Assembly: GCF_002929215.1 (NCBI RefSeq) | Contig: NZ_PJII01000009.1 | Coordinates: 46,098 to 110,097 of the forward strand | DNA: 64,000 bases | Source of the DNA: Arthrobacter sp. ZGTC412 | Lineage (GTDB): Bacteria > Actinomycetota > Actinomycetes > Actinomycetales > Micrococcaceae | Reading direction: 5' to 3' | Shown: one piece after another, positions 17,418 to 26,501 of the stretch | Layout of the letters: the number at the start of each line of letters is the position of its first letter | Numbering within the stretch: the stretch's first letter is position 1 | Notes under the pieces: model-generated | What the model was told of the DNA's origin: nothing | The model's database searches: none | What the model saw: the letters and a program-made list of their open reading frames with translations, nothing else | Position numbers and translations under genes: made by a program

Positions 17418-18103
17418 TCAAGCCGCAGCTTCGGTTTCCCGCAATCGCTGCACGGTCTTCTCAGCGAACTCGATGTCTTCAAGCATCTCTTCCGGGTGCC
17501 CGCTGTAACCACCGCTGCGGTATAGGGTCAGGCGGCCCCGCGCTGCCTTCCGGCCAGACTCCTGCTCGCCGCCACCCCGTAGGGCGTGTCAGAGCCGGAA
17601 CGTCGGTTCGGCGTGGCGGCGGGAAGCGAAGCTGCCCCGGTTTGACGCTGCTGTCGTCTTGCCACGGCCAGCCCCGGGTGCCATGAGCTTCGCCATCCGG
17701 TTCTGAAGCTTGCGCTGGGCTTCCCAAAGCTCGCTCTGGAGTTTGGCCAGCTCGCTGCGGGTGACGCGGTGGCCTTTCGAGTCGGTGTACTCCTGGTTTC
17801 CAGTGCGGTACGGAGCTTTGTCTCCGGAGCGATGAGTTTTCCGGTGAAGGCTGCGGCGGCTGCGATACCGAAGATCACGGCGAGGCCGAGCAGTACAGGG
17901 ATAACGAAGCTGAAGGCCGCGGGGGTCAGGGCGACGACGTCGGCGGGAACGAACGGGACACCGGTGAGGCCCACAGCTGCAAGGACCGGGGCGATGAAGA
18001 CTGCGACTGCGGCGTGGTGCCGGACCGCCGGGAAGGACACATCCGAGTCGAGGTCGAAGGGCAGCCCGCGGTGACCTGGGTGGGTTCTCCCAGTTACTTC
18101 CAC
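17418..18103 (-). pseudogene. Decayed small membrane protein gene
   Basis: The first frame gives two strong hydrophobic segments (AAVAVFIAPVLAAVGLTGVP and SFVIPVLLGLAVIFGIAAA) ending at KLIAPETKLRTAL. The coherent continuation GNQEYTDSKGHRVTR, SELAKLQSELWEAQRKLQ, NRMAKLMAPG is in another frame, so a frameshift lies near 17805. That frame meets TGA at 17589-17591 and then stays sensible (RLTLYRSGGYSGHPEEMLED, FAEKTVQRLRETEAAA) to a stop at 17418. It is either one gene with a frameshift plus nonsense mutation or two remnants. No known family; the start is uncertain. Confidence 0.55.
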
Positions 18104-18266
18104 CTGAGGCCTGCTGTGCGCCTAGGCTGAGTGGGCGGCCGCTTCGCTTTCAACGACCGGGCCCAGGCTGCCCAGTTCTGATCCAGGAACTTGCAGCGAC
18201 GAAACGACCCGGCCTGGGGCCAGGAGCGGCCCCTTTTCCCGGCCGCTCCCCCGCGCATTCATGAAC

Positions 18267-18291
18267 GCCGATAATGAAGATTCCGTCAACC
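18267..18291. repeat. 25-bp imperfect palindromic site S2
   Basis: GCCGATAATGAA, GAT, TCCGTCAACC-type sequence in register with the other four sites. It is 73 bases before the 93-base element at 18364, the same arrangement as S5. Confidence 0.65.
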
Positions 18292-18363
18292 TGCCAAGAC
18301 GGACTCCTGATTCCTCAACACTCCGCCGACGCTCAGGTGACACGAACTCTACTGTCTATGGCT

Positions 18364-18456
18364 GGGGTCAATTCGGGTTATCCACGGCTGGAAGAAGGAG
18401 CCGTTGGGGGAGCTCCCGGGCCGTGGTAGCGGTGGATAGACTGTGAGAATTGTCCC
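18364..18456. repeat. 93-bp element with inverted ends, copy 1
   Basis: It begins GGGGTCAATTCGGGTTATCC and ends GTGGATAGACTGTGAGAATT plus GTCCC; the ends read as imperfect inverted repeats sharing CAATTC and TATCCAC. A second copy of 92 bases lies at 59845-59936. The ends are conserved and the middle diverged, as in a small non-autonomous (MITE-like) element. No coding sequence is present. Confidence 0.65.
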
Positions 18457-18861
18457 GGGCTGTGGGTGGCCGGACCGGACTTCTCGTTCCAACGTAGATC
18501 AATTCCGATTGTTCCGAGGGCCAGACAAGGAGCCGTGTGTCAGCTTTGGGTGTACTCCAACCGCCCGTGCCGAACGAGCTTCGAGGCCTTTCGCTCTCTT
18601 CGACGCGCGCGAGGCGCCCGATCGGGGGAGGACCGGTCCAGCTCATCGACCGCTGCAGCCTCGTGAGGGGTTTGAACTGCGGGTGTGGCTCCGATTGCCT
18701 CGTCCGCCTGACGCCCCGGTGTCCATTCGGGCCACGACTCGGACTTCCGGGGCAAGAGTCTTTTCAGGGGGTTTCGTGGACGCTGGCGCGGCCCCTGCGG
18801 CCTGGACGACACCACGCTCTCCGCGTGCGTGGGAGTACCGATCGGTAGGGGTAACGAACCA
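18457..18861. other. Intergenic, no gene seen
   Basis: About 400 bases between the 93-base element and the DUF6644-like gene. I see no convincing gene, repeat or RNA. Long open frames exist on both strands only because the GC content is high. Confidence 0.4.
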
Positions 18862-19356
18862 TCAGACGTAGGCCAGGAACCGCCCTGCGAAGATCACACC
18901 CGTCCACGTCGTCATCGATACGACCGCCGAGATGCGTGCTGCGATCGGTGTCGCGTCGGCGTCCGCCCATTCGTCGACTCGACGGTGGACGCCGCGGTGG
19001 AACACGAGGACGTTCACCCCGGCCAGGAGCAGGAGTCCGAGCTTCCACGGTGCAGCACCGGAGCCGGCGACGCCGACGGCCTGCGCGCTGAACAGCAGGA
19101 TGCCGGTGACGACGGCGATGGCCAGTCCGAGGTGGGAGACGGGCAGGAGATAGCGTGCGGCCCTCGTGACGGGTATCAGCCGATGCCCGACGCCCAGCCC
19201 CCGGAGGTCGAAGGCGAAGGCCGGACCGACGAGCACGGCGATCCCGAGGATGTGGAGGCTCTCGAGCGTCGGATACATGAAGGGAGTGGAGCGCACGGCA
19301 TCACCGAGCGCGGAATCCTGCAGCCAGCGCAGGATCGGTTCAAGCCGTTCAGGCAT
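18862..19356 (-). CDS. DUF6644-like integral membrane protein
   Basis: A 164-residue membrane protein from the ATG at 19356, which overlaps the end of the DUF6152 gene by 8 bases (ATGCCTGA). It has four hydrophobic segments with a conserved His in LESLHILGIAVLVGP, RYLLPVSHLGLAIAVVTG, KLGLLLLAGVNVLVFH and TTWTGVIFAGRFLAYV. The pattern recalls DUF6644/DUF2214-type membrane proteins found beside DUF6152 genes. The role is unknown; coupling to DUF6152 suggests one envelope complex. Confidence 0.75.
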   Translation of the reverse strand: MPERLEPILRWLQDSALGDAVRSTPFMYPTLESLHILGIAVLVGPAFAFDLRGLGVGHRLIPVTRAARYLLPVSHLGLAIAVVTGILLFSAQAVGVAGSGAAPWKLGLLLLAGVNVLVFHRGVHRRVDEWADADATPIAARISAVVSMTTWTGVIFAGRFLAYV

Positions 19357-20113
19357 CCGGGCTCCGTTCGTCCTGGCGGGTGCGGCGGCGCACGTAGAAG
19401 ACTCCGCCCACGACGGCGACGACGACGGCAGCACCAAACACCGCCCAGACGACCCGCGTCTCTGAGCCGCTGTCATCGACGATGTCGGCATTCTCTGCCG
19501 GAGGGTCCATCTCCACGGGATCCTCTGCCGCGGACGGCGCGGCGGCAGGCTCGTCGCCTGCCTGGGCACCGCCCGGTAGCGGTGCCCTGACCGGGAGCGT
19601 ATCGCCGATCACCTGGTTGACGGGCGCATGGTCGTCTCCGTACCAGAACGCTACCGGACGGAAGAGGCCGTCGTCGGTGCTGTTGATGTATCCGACGCCC
19701 TGGAAGCGCTCTCCGACCTCCAGGGAGCGGTCCAAGCCGTTGCTGCTCGACCACCACGGCGGAGCGATGATGACCTCGAGCTCGTCGTGGGCGCCGTCAT
19801 ACGCGAGAGCGGCTTCGACCCGGACGCTGTCCTCCGGGCCCGACAGCTCCTCGGGGATCGTCAGATCGGGCGTGCTCGCCGGGAGCTGGGCATCCAGTGT
19901 CACTTCGAAAAGCGAATGCGGATCGCCCCAGCTCCCCTCGGACGAGACCGTGCCGGCGATGTAGACGAGGTCGTTGGTCTCGAAGCCGTCCCAGCCGTGG
20001 TGCGCGGCGGCCGGTGATGCCGGGAGCAGCGCAATGGCTGCCGCGGCGAGGACAGCCGCCGTGGCCAGAAGGCCGCGGCGGGGTGGTCGGTCGGTGTGTG
20101 TGGAGACGCTCAA
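19349..20113 (-). CDS. DUF6152-type secreted membrane-anchored protein
   Basis: A 254-residue protein with a Sec signal (RRGLLATAAVLAAAAIALLP, cleavage near SPAAA-HHGW), an extracytoplasmic beta-rich domain starting HHGWDGFETNDLVYIAGTV as in DUF6152 proteins, an acidic Pro/Ala linker, and one C-terminal anchor (VVWAVFGAAVVVAVVGG) ending in arginines. The N-terminal His pair resembles metal-binding CopC-like ends. It lies 59 bases after the SDR gene and overlaps the DUF6644-like gene. Function is unknown. Confidence 0.8.
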   Translation of the reverse strand: MSVSTHTDRPPRRGLLATAAVLAAAAIALLPASPAAAHHGWDGFETNDLVYIAGTVSSEGSWGDPHSLFEVTLDAQLPASTPDLTIPEELSGPEDSVRVEAALAYDGAHDELEVIIAPPWWSSSNGLDRSLEVGERFQGVGYINSTDDGLFRPVAFWYGDDHAPVNQVIGDTLPVRAPLPGGAQAGDEPAAAPSAAEDPVEMDPPAENADIVDDSGSETRVVWAVFGAAVVVAVVGGVFYVRRRTRQDERSPDA

Positions 20114-20172
20114 AGTCGTCGATCCTCTCTGTGGGCGGTGTGGCTCTCGTTTGGCGAGCCTGGGGTCGGAGT

Positions 20173-21198
20173 TCAGCTTTCTGCGGGGAACGCGACGCCG
20201 GTCTGCTCGGCGTAGGCGGCCAGCAGCCGGTCCTGCGCCTGGGCGTCGTGCACGAGCTCGTTCACACGGGTCTCGACCTGCTGGTGGAAGAGGAACTCGC
20301 CGGTGACGTCGCTGCCGGGCTCGATGCCCTCAGCCAGCCAGACCTGGGTCATGTAGCCGTCGCGCAGGCTGTCGGGGGTGCTGGTGTTGCCGTTGTGGAA
20401 GCCCATCCGGGTGGGGATCCAGCCGGGTGCGACGGCGTTGACCTGCCGGTCCGGCCACAGGCGGGCCGCGGCGGTCGCAATCATCGCCATGTGCAGCTTG
20501 CTGTCGCCGTAGCTGATACCGCCGCCCGAGCGCACCTCGTCGAGCTTCAGGTCCCCGCCGAGGTGCAGGTCCGAAGAGAGGTAGTAGCTCAGCTGCCGTG
20601 GCGGGGTCACCAGCGCGGTGAGGAGGTACGGCGCGAGGGAGTTGGAGTTGAGCAGGTCGGAGTCCGGGAGCCCGTACTCGCCGGCGTTGTGGACGATGAG
20701 GTCGAACTCACCGAGGGCGTTGATCTGCTCGGCCAGCGCTCTTGACTGGTCGAGGTCGAGCAGATCGCCGAACACCACATCCTCGAGGCCCGGCAGGTCG
20801 CGGCGCACGTCGGCGGCGCGCTGCTCGTTCCGGGAGTGCGCGACGACCGTGTGGCCGCGCTTGAGGAGATGGGCCGCGGCGAGCTGCCCGGCACCGGCGG
20901 TGGAGCCGGTGATGAGGATGCGCTTCGTGTCGCCGTCGACCGGATGGACGTTCTCGTCGATCCACATCAGCTCGTCGCCGACCTGCTGGGTGTTGTACAC
21001 GCCGACGCCGTACAGGCCGCCCTGGGCCTGGATGACGCTTCCGGAGGTCTCGGTGCGACTTGGCGCGGGACCCGTCGGCGCAGGCGTCGAGGCGGCCTGT
21101 GGGGGAGCGCTGGTGCAGCCTGCCAAAATCCCCGCGCCAAGCGCCGCTCCGGTGAGCAGGAGGCCGCGTCTGGTCAGGGGTGTCGTAATGAGCGTCAT
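20173..21198 (-). CDS. Exported short-chain dehydrogenase (Tat lipoprotein signal)
   Basis: A 341-residue SDR. The NAD(P) motif TGSTAGAG is near 97-104, HNAGEYG near 170, a Ser in YYLSSDL, and the catalytic YGDSK at about 230-234, so the active site is intact. Unusually it begins LTRRGLLLTGAALGAGILAGC, a twin-arginine lipoprotein signal with lipobox LAGC (Cys 28) and a Ser/Pro/Thr-rich linker to about residue 55. SDRs are normally cytoplasmic. It heads the DUF6152/DUF6644 operon, so an envelope role is likely. Confidence 0.85.
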   Translation of the reverse strand: MTLITTPLTRRGLLLTGAALGAGILAGCTSAPPQAASTPAPTGPAPSRTETSGSVIQAQGGLYGVGVYNTQQVGDELMWIDENVHPVDGDTKRILITGSTAGAGQLAAAHLLKRGHTVVAHSRNEQRAADVRRDLPGLEDVVFGDLLDLDQSRALAEQINALGEFDLIVHNAGEYGLPDSDLLNSNSLAPYLLTALVTPPRQLSYYLSSDLHLGGDLKLDEVRSGGGISYGDSKLHMAMIATAAARLWPDRQVNAVAPGWIPTRMGFHNGNTSTPDSLRDGYMTQVWLAEGIEPGSDVTGEFLFHQQVETRVNELVHDAQAQDRLLAAYAEQTGVAFPAES

Positions 21199-21216
21199 TC
21201 TCGTCGTTTCCTTCGT

Positions 21217-21765
21217 TTAGCCGGCGACGGCGACGGCGATGGTGACCTGCTGCCCGTCCAGCAGCTCGATCTGGTCGATGTCCTCGGTCTCGCCGATCTT
21301 GGTCAGGTCGATCGAGAAGGGTGTTCCCTTCGGTGCTGTAGAAGAATCCGAGGTTGTCCCGCGGCTTGTAGGAGAAGAGATCCCCGACCTTCGGGTTCAG
21401 GCCCTCGGCGTCGGTGAAGTCCCACTTCCCGGTCGGGGTGGCGTCCTTCTCCTTGCCTCCGTAGTCGGACTTCAGTGTCATCGGCAGCATCGCGAGGAAC
21501 GAGCGGGTTGTGGGGTTGTCCTCGTCGATGACGACCCCGACGAGTGTGTCGTCGGCTGTGAAGTGCACGACGGTGCCCATGACTCCCGGGTCCGCGGACG
21601 GGGACTCCGATGCGCCGGAGGAGGGAGCTGTGCTCGGCGCTCCGGTCGGCGACGCCCTGGGTCTGCAGGGGAGTCGGGCTGTCGGCGGTGGGCGCATTGC
21701 TGCATCCGGCGAGGAGCAGCGCCAGCGCAATCGCAGCGCCGCGCGGCTGTTCTGGGCAGTCGCAT
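21217..21765 (-). pseudogene. Cyclophilin-like domain lipoprotein, multiply frameshifted
   Basis: Pieces in three frames give one protein: start MRLPRTAA; then ALALLLAGCSNAPTADSPTP with a lipobox; then GVMGTVVHFTADDTLVGVVI through NPTTRSFLAMLPMTLKSDYG and GDLFSYKPRDNLGFFYSTEG; then PFSIDLTKIGETEDIDQIEL and GQQVTIAVAVAG before the stop. At least three frame changes are needed. The folded domain matches the cyclophilin-like family also seen intact at 27351-27824. It precedes the exported SDR by 18 bases. Confidence 0.78.
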
Positions 21766-21857
21766 CGTGGAGGCTTTCCGGGTCGGTCCAAGCAGTACTC
21801 CATCGATGCAACACGGAGAATTGACGGTGCGGGAGTCCCTGTCGTGAGGGGTACCAA

Positions 21858-22638
21858 GAGGGACTCCCGCTGCGGCGATCGGCGGGGGTTCCACAGACGT
21901 GTCAGGTAGACAGCGCCGGGAAGGACCCATTCCTCCCTCTACAGCACTTGTTTGGTTCCGCTGGCGCGGAAAGACGCCTCTGGACGGGTTCTCTCATCTG
22001 TTTGAACTGGTCCTACATGTCCGCCGATAACGGACAAGTCGTCCATCCAACTCGTGGTGACTACTTTCACCCCAGGCCCTAGTTCAACGAACTCACCACG
22101 TCACACATACCCCACTGCTTGGTGGGGATGGGTGCGCCGCGTCGCTGCCATCACCGAAGGGACCGCGCCTTCCGTCGCAGCCCCTTTAGTGTCTGTATTG
22201 GCAAAGCGAACTCAGGCTGCAGGAATCTCGATGCCCCAGCCGGAAGGGTCAATTCGCAAGGACCTTTCCTTCGACGAGCAGCTGCTCGAGGCCCGACCGA
22301 GACCCAGGCTTCCAGTACCGGCACGCTTCGTGGCTGACACTCCTTGACCTGTCATCACCGCGGGGGTCCCAAGTTGTCGTGGAGGGTGCAATCCCTCCCG
22401 TGCAGGAAAACGGGCCAAAGGAAACGTATTCACGTATTGCGCGTCAATTCAGGTGCCCACATGCCGGGTGGCCGCTGCGCCGTCCGCGAACCGAACACCA
22501 CTCTTGTTTCCACCCCATGGGGGCTCTGCCAGAACCCGTCTTAGCAGGGACTCCCGCTGACCGTTCCGGCCGTGGTCTGCTCGAAAGGACGACGAAGTCC
22601 ATCAAGACACGGAACCGACGATCACGAGGATGAATACG
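21858..22638. other. Intergenic with site S3, no gene seen
   Basis: About 780 bases without a convincing gene. Apart from S3, it holds GGGTCAATTCG at 22246-22256, a match to the left end of the 93-base element, possibly a further eroded copy. A GAGG site precedes the next gene. Confidence 0.4.
22023..22047. repeat. 25-bp imperfect palindromic site S3 (divergent)
   Basis: GCCGATAACGGA matches S1 exactly in its left half; the right half (CAAG, TCGTCCATC) is degraded. It lies between the SDR cassette and the alpha/beta hydrolase gene. Confidence 0.5.
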
Positions 22639-23775
22639 ATGAGCACGGACAACGCAAATCACAATACAACGAAGGGGCTTCGGGCGGAGGGGGTGTCGCG
22701 CCGGAACATCATCAAGCTGACCGGCGCAGGCGCGGCGGCCATTGGGCTCGCCAGCGCTGCGGGGCTGGCAGGATCGGGACCGGCTTTCGCCGTCCCGGCT
22801 GCTTCCCGCAACGACCTGGAACCGGGGGACACGTCCAACGGGGCTGACAATTTCTACACCAGCGACCAGGTCACGGTGAAGAAGATCTCGTTCAAGAACA
22901 AGTACGAGATGAAGGTCGTCGGCAACCTGTTCGTCCCCAACAACCTGAACCGGGGGACCACCCACCCGGCACTGGTGGTAGGCCACCCCATGGGCGCCGT
23001 GAAGGAACAGAGCGCCAACCTCTACGCCACCAAGATGGCCGAACAGGGCTACGTGACCCTTTCCTTCGACCTTTCGTTCTGGGGTGAGAGCGCCGGCAAG
23101 CCCGGCAACTCGGTCTCCCCTGACATCTACGCCGAAGACTTCAGCGCCGCCGTCGACTACCTGCGCGCGCAGGCCTTCGTTGACAAGGAACGCGTCGGGG
23201 CCATCGGTATCTGCGGCAGCGGCAGCTTCGTCCTCAGCGCGGCAAAGATTGACCCGCGGATCAAGGCGATCGCAACGGTGAGCATGTACGACATGGGCGC
23301 CGCGAACCGCGACGGCCTGCGGAAATCCGTGACTCTGGAACAGCGCAAGGCCTTCATCACCGCGGCCGCTGCCCAGCGTGACGTCGAGTTCGCCGGCGGC
23401 GCGATCGAGTACACCGGCGGCACGCCGGAAGGGCTGACGGCCGACTCAACTGCGGTGGATCGCGAGTTCTACGACTTCTATCGGACCGCCCGCGGCTACC
23501 ACCCCAACACCACCACGCACCCGGCCCTGGCAACCAACACCAAGTTCATGAACTTCCACCCGTTCAACGACCTGGACCTGATCTCACCGAGGCCTCTGCT
23601 GTTCATCACCGGTGACCAGGCACACTCACGGGAGTTCAGCGAAGAGGCCTACCGGCTCGCCACCGGACCGAAGGAACTCTTCTGGGTTCCCGGTGCCGGC
23701 CACGTGGACCTCTACGACCGCGTGGGCCTGATCCCCTTTGACAAGCTCACGGAATTCTTCCGCACCCAGCTCTAG
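22639..23775 (+). CDS. Tat-exported alpha/beta hydrolase (dienelactone hydrolase-like)
   Basis: A 378-residue protein from the ATG at 22639, chosen because GAGG sits 9 bases upstream (an earlier ATG at 22630 touches it). The twin-arginine signal GVSRRNIIKLTGAG ends near GPAFA. The hydrolase core shows ALVVGHPMGAVKEQSANLYA, SFDLSFWGESAG, a nucleophile elbow GAIGICGSGSF, DLISPRPLLFITGDQA with the acid, and GAGHVDLYD with the catalytic His. The elbow leaves Cys or Ser as possible nucleophile, as in DLH versus esterase types. Monocistronic; substrate unknown. Confidence 0.85.
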   Translation: MSTDNANHNTTKGLRAEGVSRRNIIKLTGAGAAAIGLASAAGLAGSGPAFAVPAASRNDLEPGDTSNGADNFYTSDQVTVKKISFKNKYEMKVVGNLFVPNNLNRGTTHPALVVGHPMGAVKEQSANLYATKMAEQGYVTLSFDLSFWGESAGKPGNSVSPDIYAEDFSAAVDYLRAQAFVDKERVGAIGICGSGSFVLSAAKIDPRIKAIATVSMYDMGAANRDGLRKSVTLEQRKAFITAAAAQRDVEFAGGAIEYTGGTPEGLTADSTAVDREFYDFYRTARGYHPNTTTHPALATNTKFMNFHPFNDLDLISPRPLLFITGDQAHSREFSEEAYRLATGPKELFWVPGAGHVDLYDRVGLIPFDKLTEFFRTQL

Positions 23776-23949
23776 GAAGGCAGGGGGCCCGCGCAGTCCC
23801 TTGGCAGGCCCCCTTCACCGGGTTGCCAGTCTCAGAATCCGGTACTTCGGGCCGTTCATGGTTGCCGCCTTCGGGTGCGGCGGCAACCATGGACGGACGT
23901 TATGGTTTGCGGTTATGGTTGCGGCGCCGGAACACGTGAGGTGACCCCT

Positions 23950-24927
23950 ATGGCGCGACCAGTGGCCCGCTCCACCAGGAGCGCCCGTCCGCTGCTGCGT
24001 GCTGTGGCGTGCGGCATATGCTTCGGCGTGGCCGGCCTGGTGTGGTCCTTGCCCCGGCTCCGGGTGCGTCGGTTGCGGCGGGCCGCCACGTGCCGAACCT
24101 GTGGAACTCACCTGAGGATGCGCAACGTGACGGTCTTCCTGGCCGCGGCGCTGCTCCTTGCCGGAGCTGCTGCCCGCACCATCGAGACGGTTACACCGCA
24201 GGTCATCTGCCACAGCCACATCACCCCGGACGGGCAAGTGCAACCGGAGCCGTACCTGGAGATCTCTCCGCCTGCCCCATGGAGTATTATCCGCAACTTC
24301 CTGGTTGCTCCCATCAGCGGGGTCGGCGTTTTGGCCGGCGGGGTGATGGGGATGGAGTCATGTTCCGGACCGCCGCTGCTGGTCATGTTCTGGCCACCTC
24401 CCCGGACAAGTGGCGGCGGAACGGTCTTGGGGGACGTGTTCGTTGCCTGGATGCCCCCCGGGGAAACACAGGCCGGACCCTTGAGCATCAACGGGTACGG
24501 GACCGAGGGGGAGCGGCTGTACATCAGGTATGGGCCGAACATTTCGCAAGCCAGGGACGATGAGGAGGAGCTGGGACTTCACGAGTCGCGGCACGTGGAC
24601 CAGTGGGCTGTCGCCAACTTCCTGGCGGGCAACTTGGCCTTCCCCGCAGCCTACTTTGTCGACGACGCACTCTTTCCCGAGTCACGCAACCACTTTGAGC
24701 GGGACGCCAGCCTGTCCCGGGGCGGATACCCACCTGCGCCGGACAACTGGCCAGCCCCCAAATGGCCCGAGACTGCGGCTATTGCCGTGCTGGGCCTGAT
24801 CATCTTCCGGAGGCGGCTGCGGTGGGCTGTCCGGGTAATCCGTGGCGGCCAAGGGCAGCGCACGGCACCCACAACAGGCGAGTGTCCTGTCCACACCCGT
24901 GGGTGGACCCCCCTTAGAGACTGCTGA
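23950..24927 (+). CDS. Membrane protein with HExxH metallopeptidase-like motif
   Basis: A 325-residue protein from the ATG at 23950 (GAGGTG 8 bases upstream). Two N-terminal hydrophobic segments are separated by a CRTCGTHLRMRN linker with a CxxC pair. A long outer domain contains ELGLHESRHVDQW, a gluzincin-type HExxH (residues about 211-215), followed by RNHFERDA near 247-253, whose Glu is placed like a third zinc ligand. A last membrane segment (TAAIAVLGLIIF) and a basic tail follow. It probably acts at the membrane as a zinc protease or a relic of one. No family name can be given with confidence. Confidence 0.72.
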   Translation: MARPVARSTRSARPLLRAVACGICFGVAGLVWSLPRLRVRRLRRAATCRTCGTHLRMRNVTVFLAAALLLAGAAARTIETVTPQVICHSHITPDGQVQPEPYLEISPPAPWSIIRNFLVAPISGVGVLAGGVMGMESCSGPPLLVMFWPPPRTSGGGTVLGDVFVAWMPPGETQAGPLSINGYGTEGERLYIRYGPNISQARDDEEELGLHESRHVDQWAVANFLAGNLAFPAAYFVDDALFPESRNHFERDASLSRGGYPPAPDNWPAPKWPETAAIAVLGLIIFRRRLRWAVRVIRGGQGQRTAPTTGECPVHTRGWTPLRDC

Positions 24928-24987
24928 AATATTCGCGGGTCCAGCGCGTCGGCGGGACTCGTGGGGTTGTTAATTAAGACTGGTCTT

Positions 24988-25075
24988 ATGCAGGGACGCG
25001 AGGACGCGCAACGCGGGTATTTGGATGTGGAGGCGCTGGCCGGGGAGTTGTTGGCTCCGGGCGGAACGACCCCGT
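24988..25075 (+). pseudogene. Transposase N-terminal scrap (IS1182-like)
   Basis: MQGREDAQRGYLDVEALAGE followed by LLAPGGTT resembles the first 30 residues of actinobacterial IS1182-type transposases (MQGR...Q...LD.EA.AG.LL.PGS). The frame then loses similarity. It is a short relic of an insertion sequence. Confidence 0.5.
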
Positions 25076-25167
25076 TATCGCACCCAAGGGTGCTGACCTG
25101 AACACGCCGCTAGACGGCCATTGGTGGCGCTCCGCCCGCCCCACAACCGCCTTGTTCAGCAGCCTCC

Positions 25168-25326
25168 TAGTAGACGGAGCCCTCGAGCAGTTCCGAAAGC
25201 CTGCCGGCGGCGCGGCGGAGTTCCGGCACCCCGGCTTTCAGCGTGGCTTCGCTAGCTGCCTCCACCGGGCTGGTGAGTGAAATGAACTCCTCGCCAAGCT
25301 TGGCATGCCCGTTGGTGAAATAGGCG
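25168..25326 (-). pseudogene. Possible regulator C-terminal fragment
   Basis: The minus strand reads AAYFTNGHAKLGEEFISLTS, PVEAASEATLKAGVPELRR, AAGRLSELLEGSVY, stop. The tail is reminiscent of a regulator effector-domain end (IclR-like), but there is no start and no upstream domain. On the other strand a second tail (LTRHMRSTGNWDAFLSIKPL, stop at 25447) is also orphaned. The whole 24928-25567 gap looks like a graveyard of gene ends. Confidence 0.3.
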
Positions 25327-25567
25327 GCTCGGCTCCCTCACCCGGCACATGCGCAGCACCGGCAATTGGGACGCCTTCCTCAGCATCAAACCGCTGAACA
25401 TCACCGGCGGAACCGGCTCACCCGCGAACGCTACCGCGCTGACGTGACCCGGTTCTAGTAAGCCGGTCATGGCGGCTTGAACCCCTCGGCCCATGCTGGA
25501 GGGCCCTCCGGGTAGAGGCCCTGAAAGGGACTCCCTCTTGCCCGGGGGTTAGCCTAGCGTGGAAGGC

Positions 25568-26464
25568 ATGGACAATCGAGCGGAAGTACGTGACTTCCTT
25601 ATCTCGCGGCGCGCCCAGGTTTCCCCGGAGCAGGTTGGCTTGCCTGCCGGGGAGAACCGGCGCGTAAAGGGTTTACGCCGAAGCGAAGTAGCCACCCTGG
25701 CCGGTTTGAGCGTGGAGTATTACACCCGACTGGAGCGCGGCGCGATCAGCGGCGCCTCCCCGCAGGTGCTCGAGAGCATCGTCAGGGCCTTGTGCCTGGA
25801 CGACGCCGAGCGGGCGCACCTGTTCAACCTCGCCAACGCTGCCAGCCCGGCTGCCCGGCGGCCGCGTCGACGAACGTCAAAGTCCTACGTGCCGCACCAG
25901 AGCCTGCAATGGGCGCTTGATGCCATCACGGCCGGTCCCGCGTTCGTTCGCAACGGCCGGATGGATCTGCTGGCGGTCAATCCCTTGGCCCGCGCGTTCT
26001 ACAAGGACTGCTACGAGATGCCTGGCCAACCACCGAACATCGCCAGGTTCACGTTCCTGGATGAACGTGCCCACGAGTTCTACCCGGACTGGGATGCCTT
26101 CGCGGAGGTGACCGTTTCCATCCTGCGCACCGAAGCCGGCCGGGACCCGCACAACAAGGAACTTCACGACCTCATTGGTGAGCTGGGAACCCGCAGCGAG
26201 GAGTTCCGCCGACGCTGGGGTGCGCACAACGTCCGCCACCACGGCACTGGTTTCAAGACCTTCAAACACCCCATCGTGGGCGAAATGAGCCTCGCTTTCG
26301 AGGGGCTGGAGATGGCCGCCGAACCGGGACTAACTCTCACGATCTACACCGCGGAGCCCGGGTCGCCGTCCGCTGAACGGATGCAGCTGCTCGCCTCGTG
26401 GGCGGCCAGCGAATACGGAAATGCCGTCCAGGCTGCGCCCGAGAGGACGCGGACGGACGGCTGA
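25568..26464 (+). CDS. XRE/MmyB-type transcriptional regulator
   Basis: A 298-residue regulator. The N-terminal helix-turn-helix (GLRRSEVATLAGLSVEYYTR and LERGAISGASPQVLESIVRA) is followed by the MmyB-like ligand domain (ALDAITAGPAFVRNGRMDLL, NPLARAFYKD, NIARFTFLDERA) that binds fatty-acid-like ligands in relatives. The ATG at 25568 is preferred over an in-frame GTG at 25559 by alignment to family starts. Regulators of this kind commonly sit beside the SDR they control, as here (SDR start 38 bases downstream). Confidence 0.88.
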   Translation: MDNRAEVRDFLISRRAQVSPEQVGLPAGENRRVKGLRRSEVATLAGLSVEYYTRLERGAISGASPQVLESIVRALCLDDAERAHLFNLANAASPAARRPRRRTSKSYVPHQSLQWALDAITAGPAFVRNGRMDLLAVNPLARAFYKDCYEMPGQPPNIARFTFLDERAHEFYPDWDAFAEVTVSILRTEAGRDPHNKELHDLIGELGTRSEEFRRRWGAHNVRHHGTGFKTFKHPIVGEMSLAFEGLEMAAEPGLTLTIYTAEPGSPSAERMQLLASWAASEYGNAVQAAPERTRTDG

Positions 26465-26501
26465 TGAACAGCCCATGTACTTCCACGAAAGAGAGAACAC
26501 T

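Noticed and set aside
18378-18445. DnaA boxes and a replication origin (TTATCCAC motifs)
   Set aside because: Only isolated TTATCCAC matches at the ends of the 93-base elements, without clusters, an AT-rich unwinding region or replication genes.
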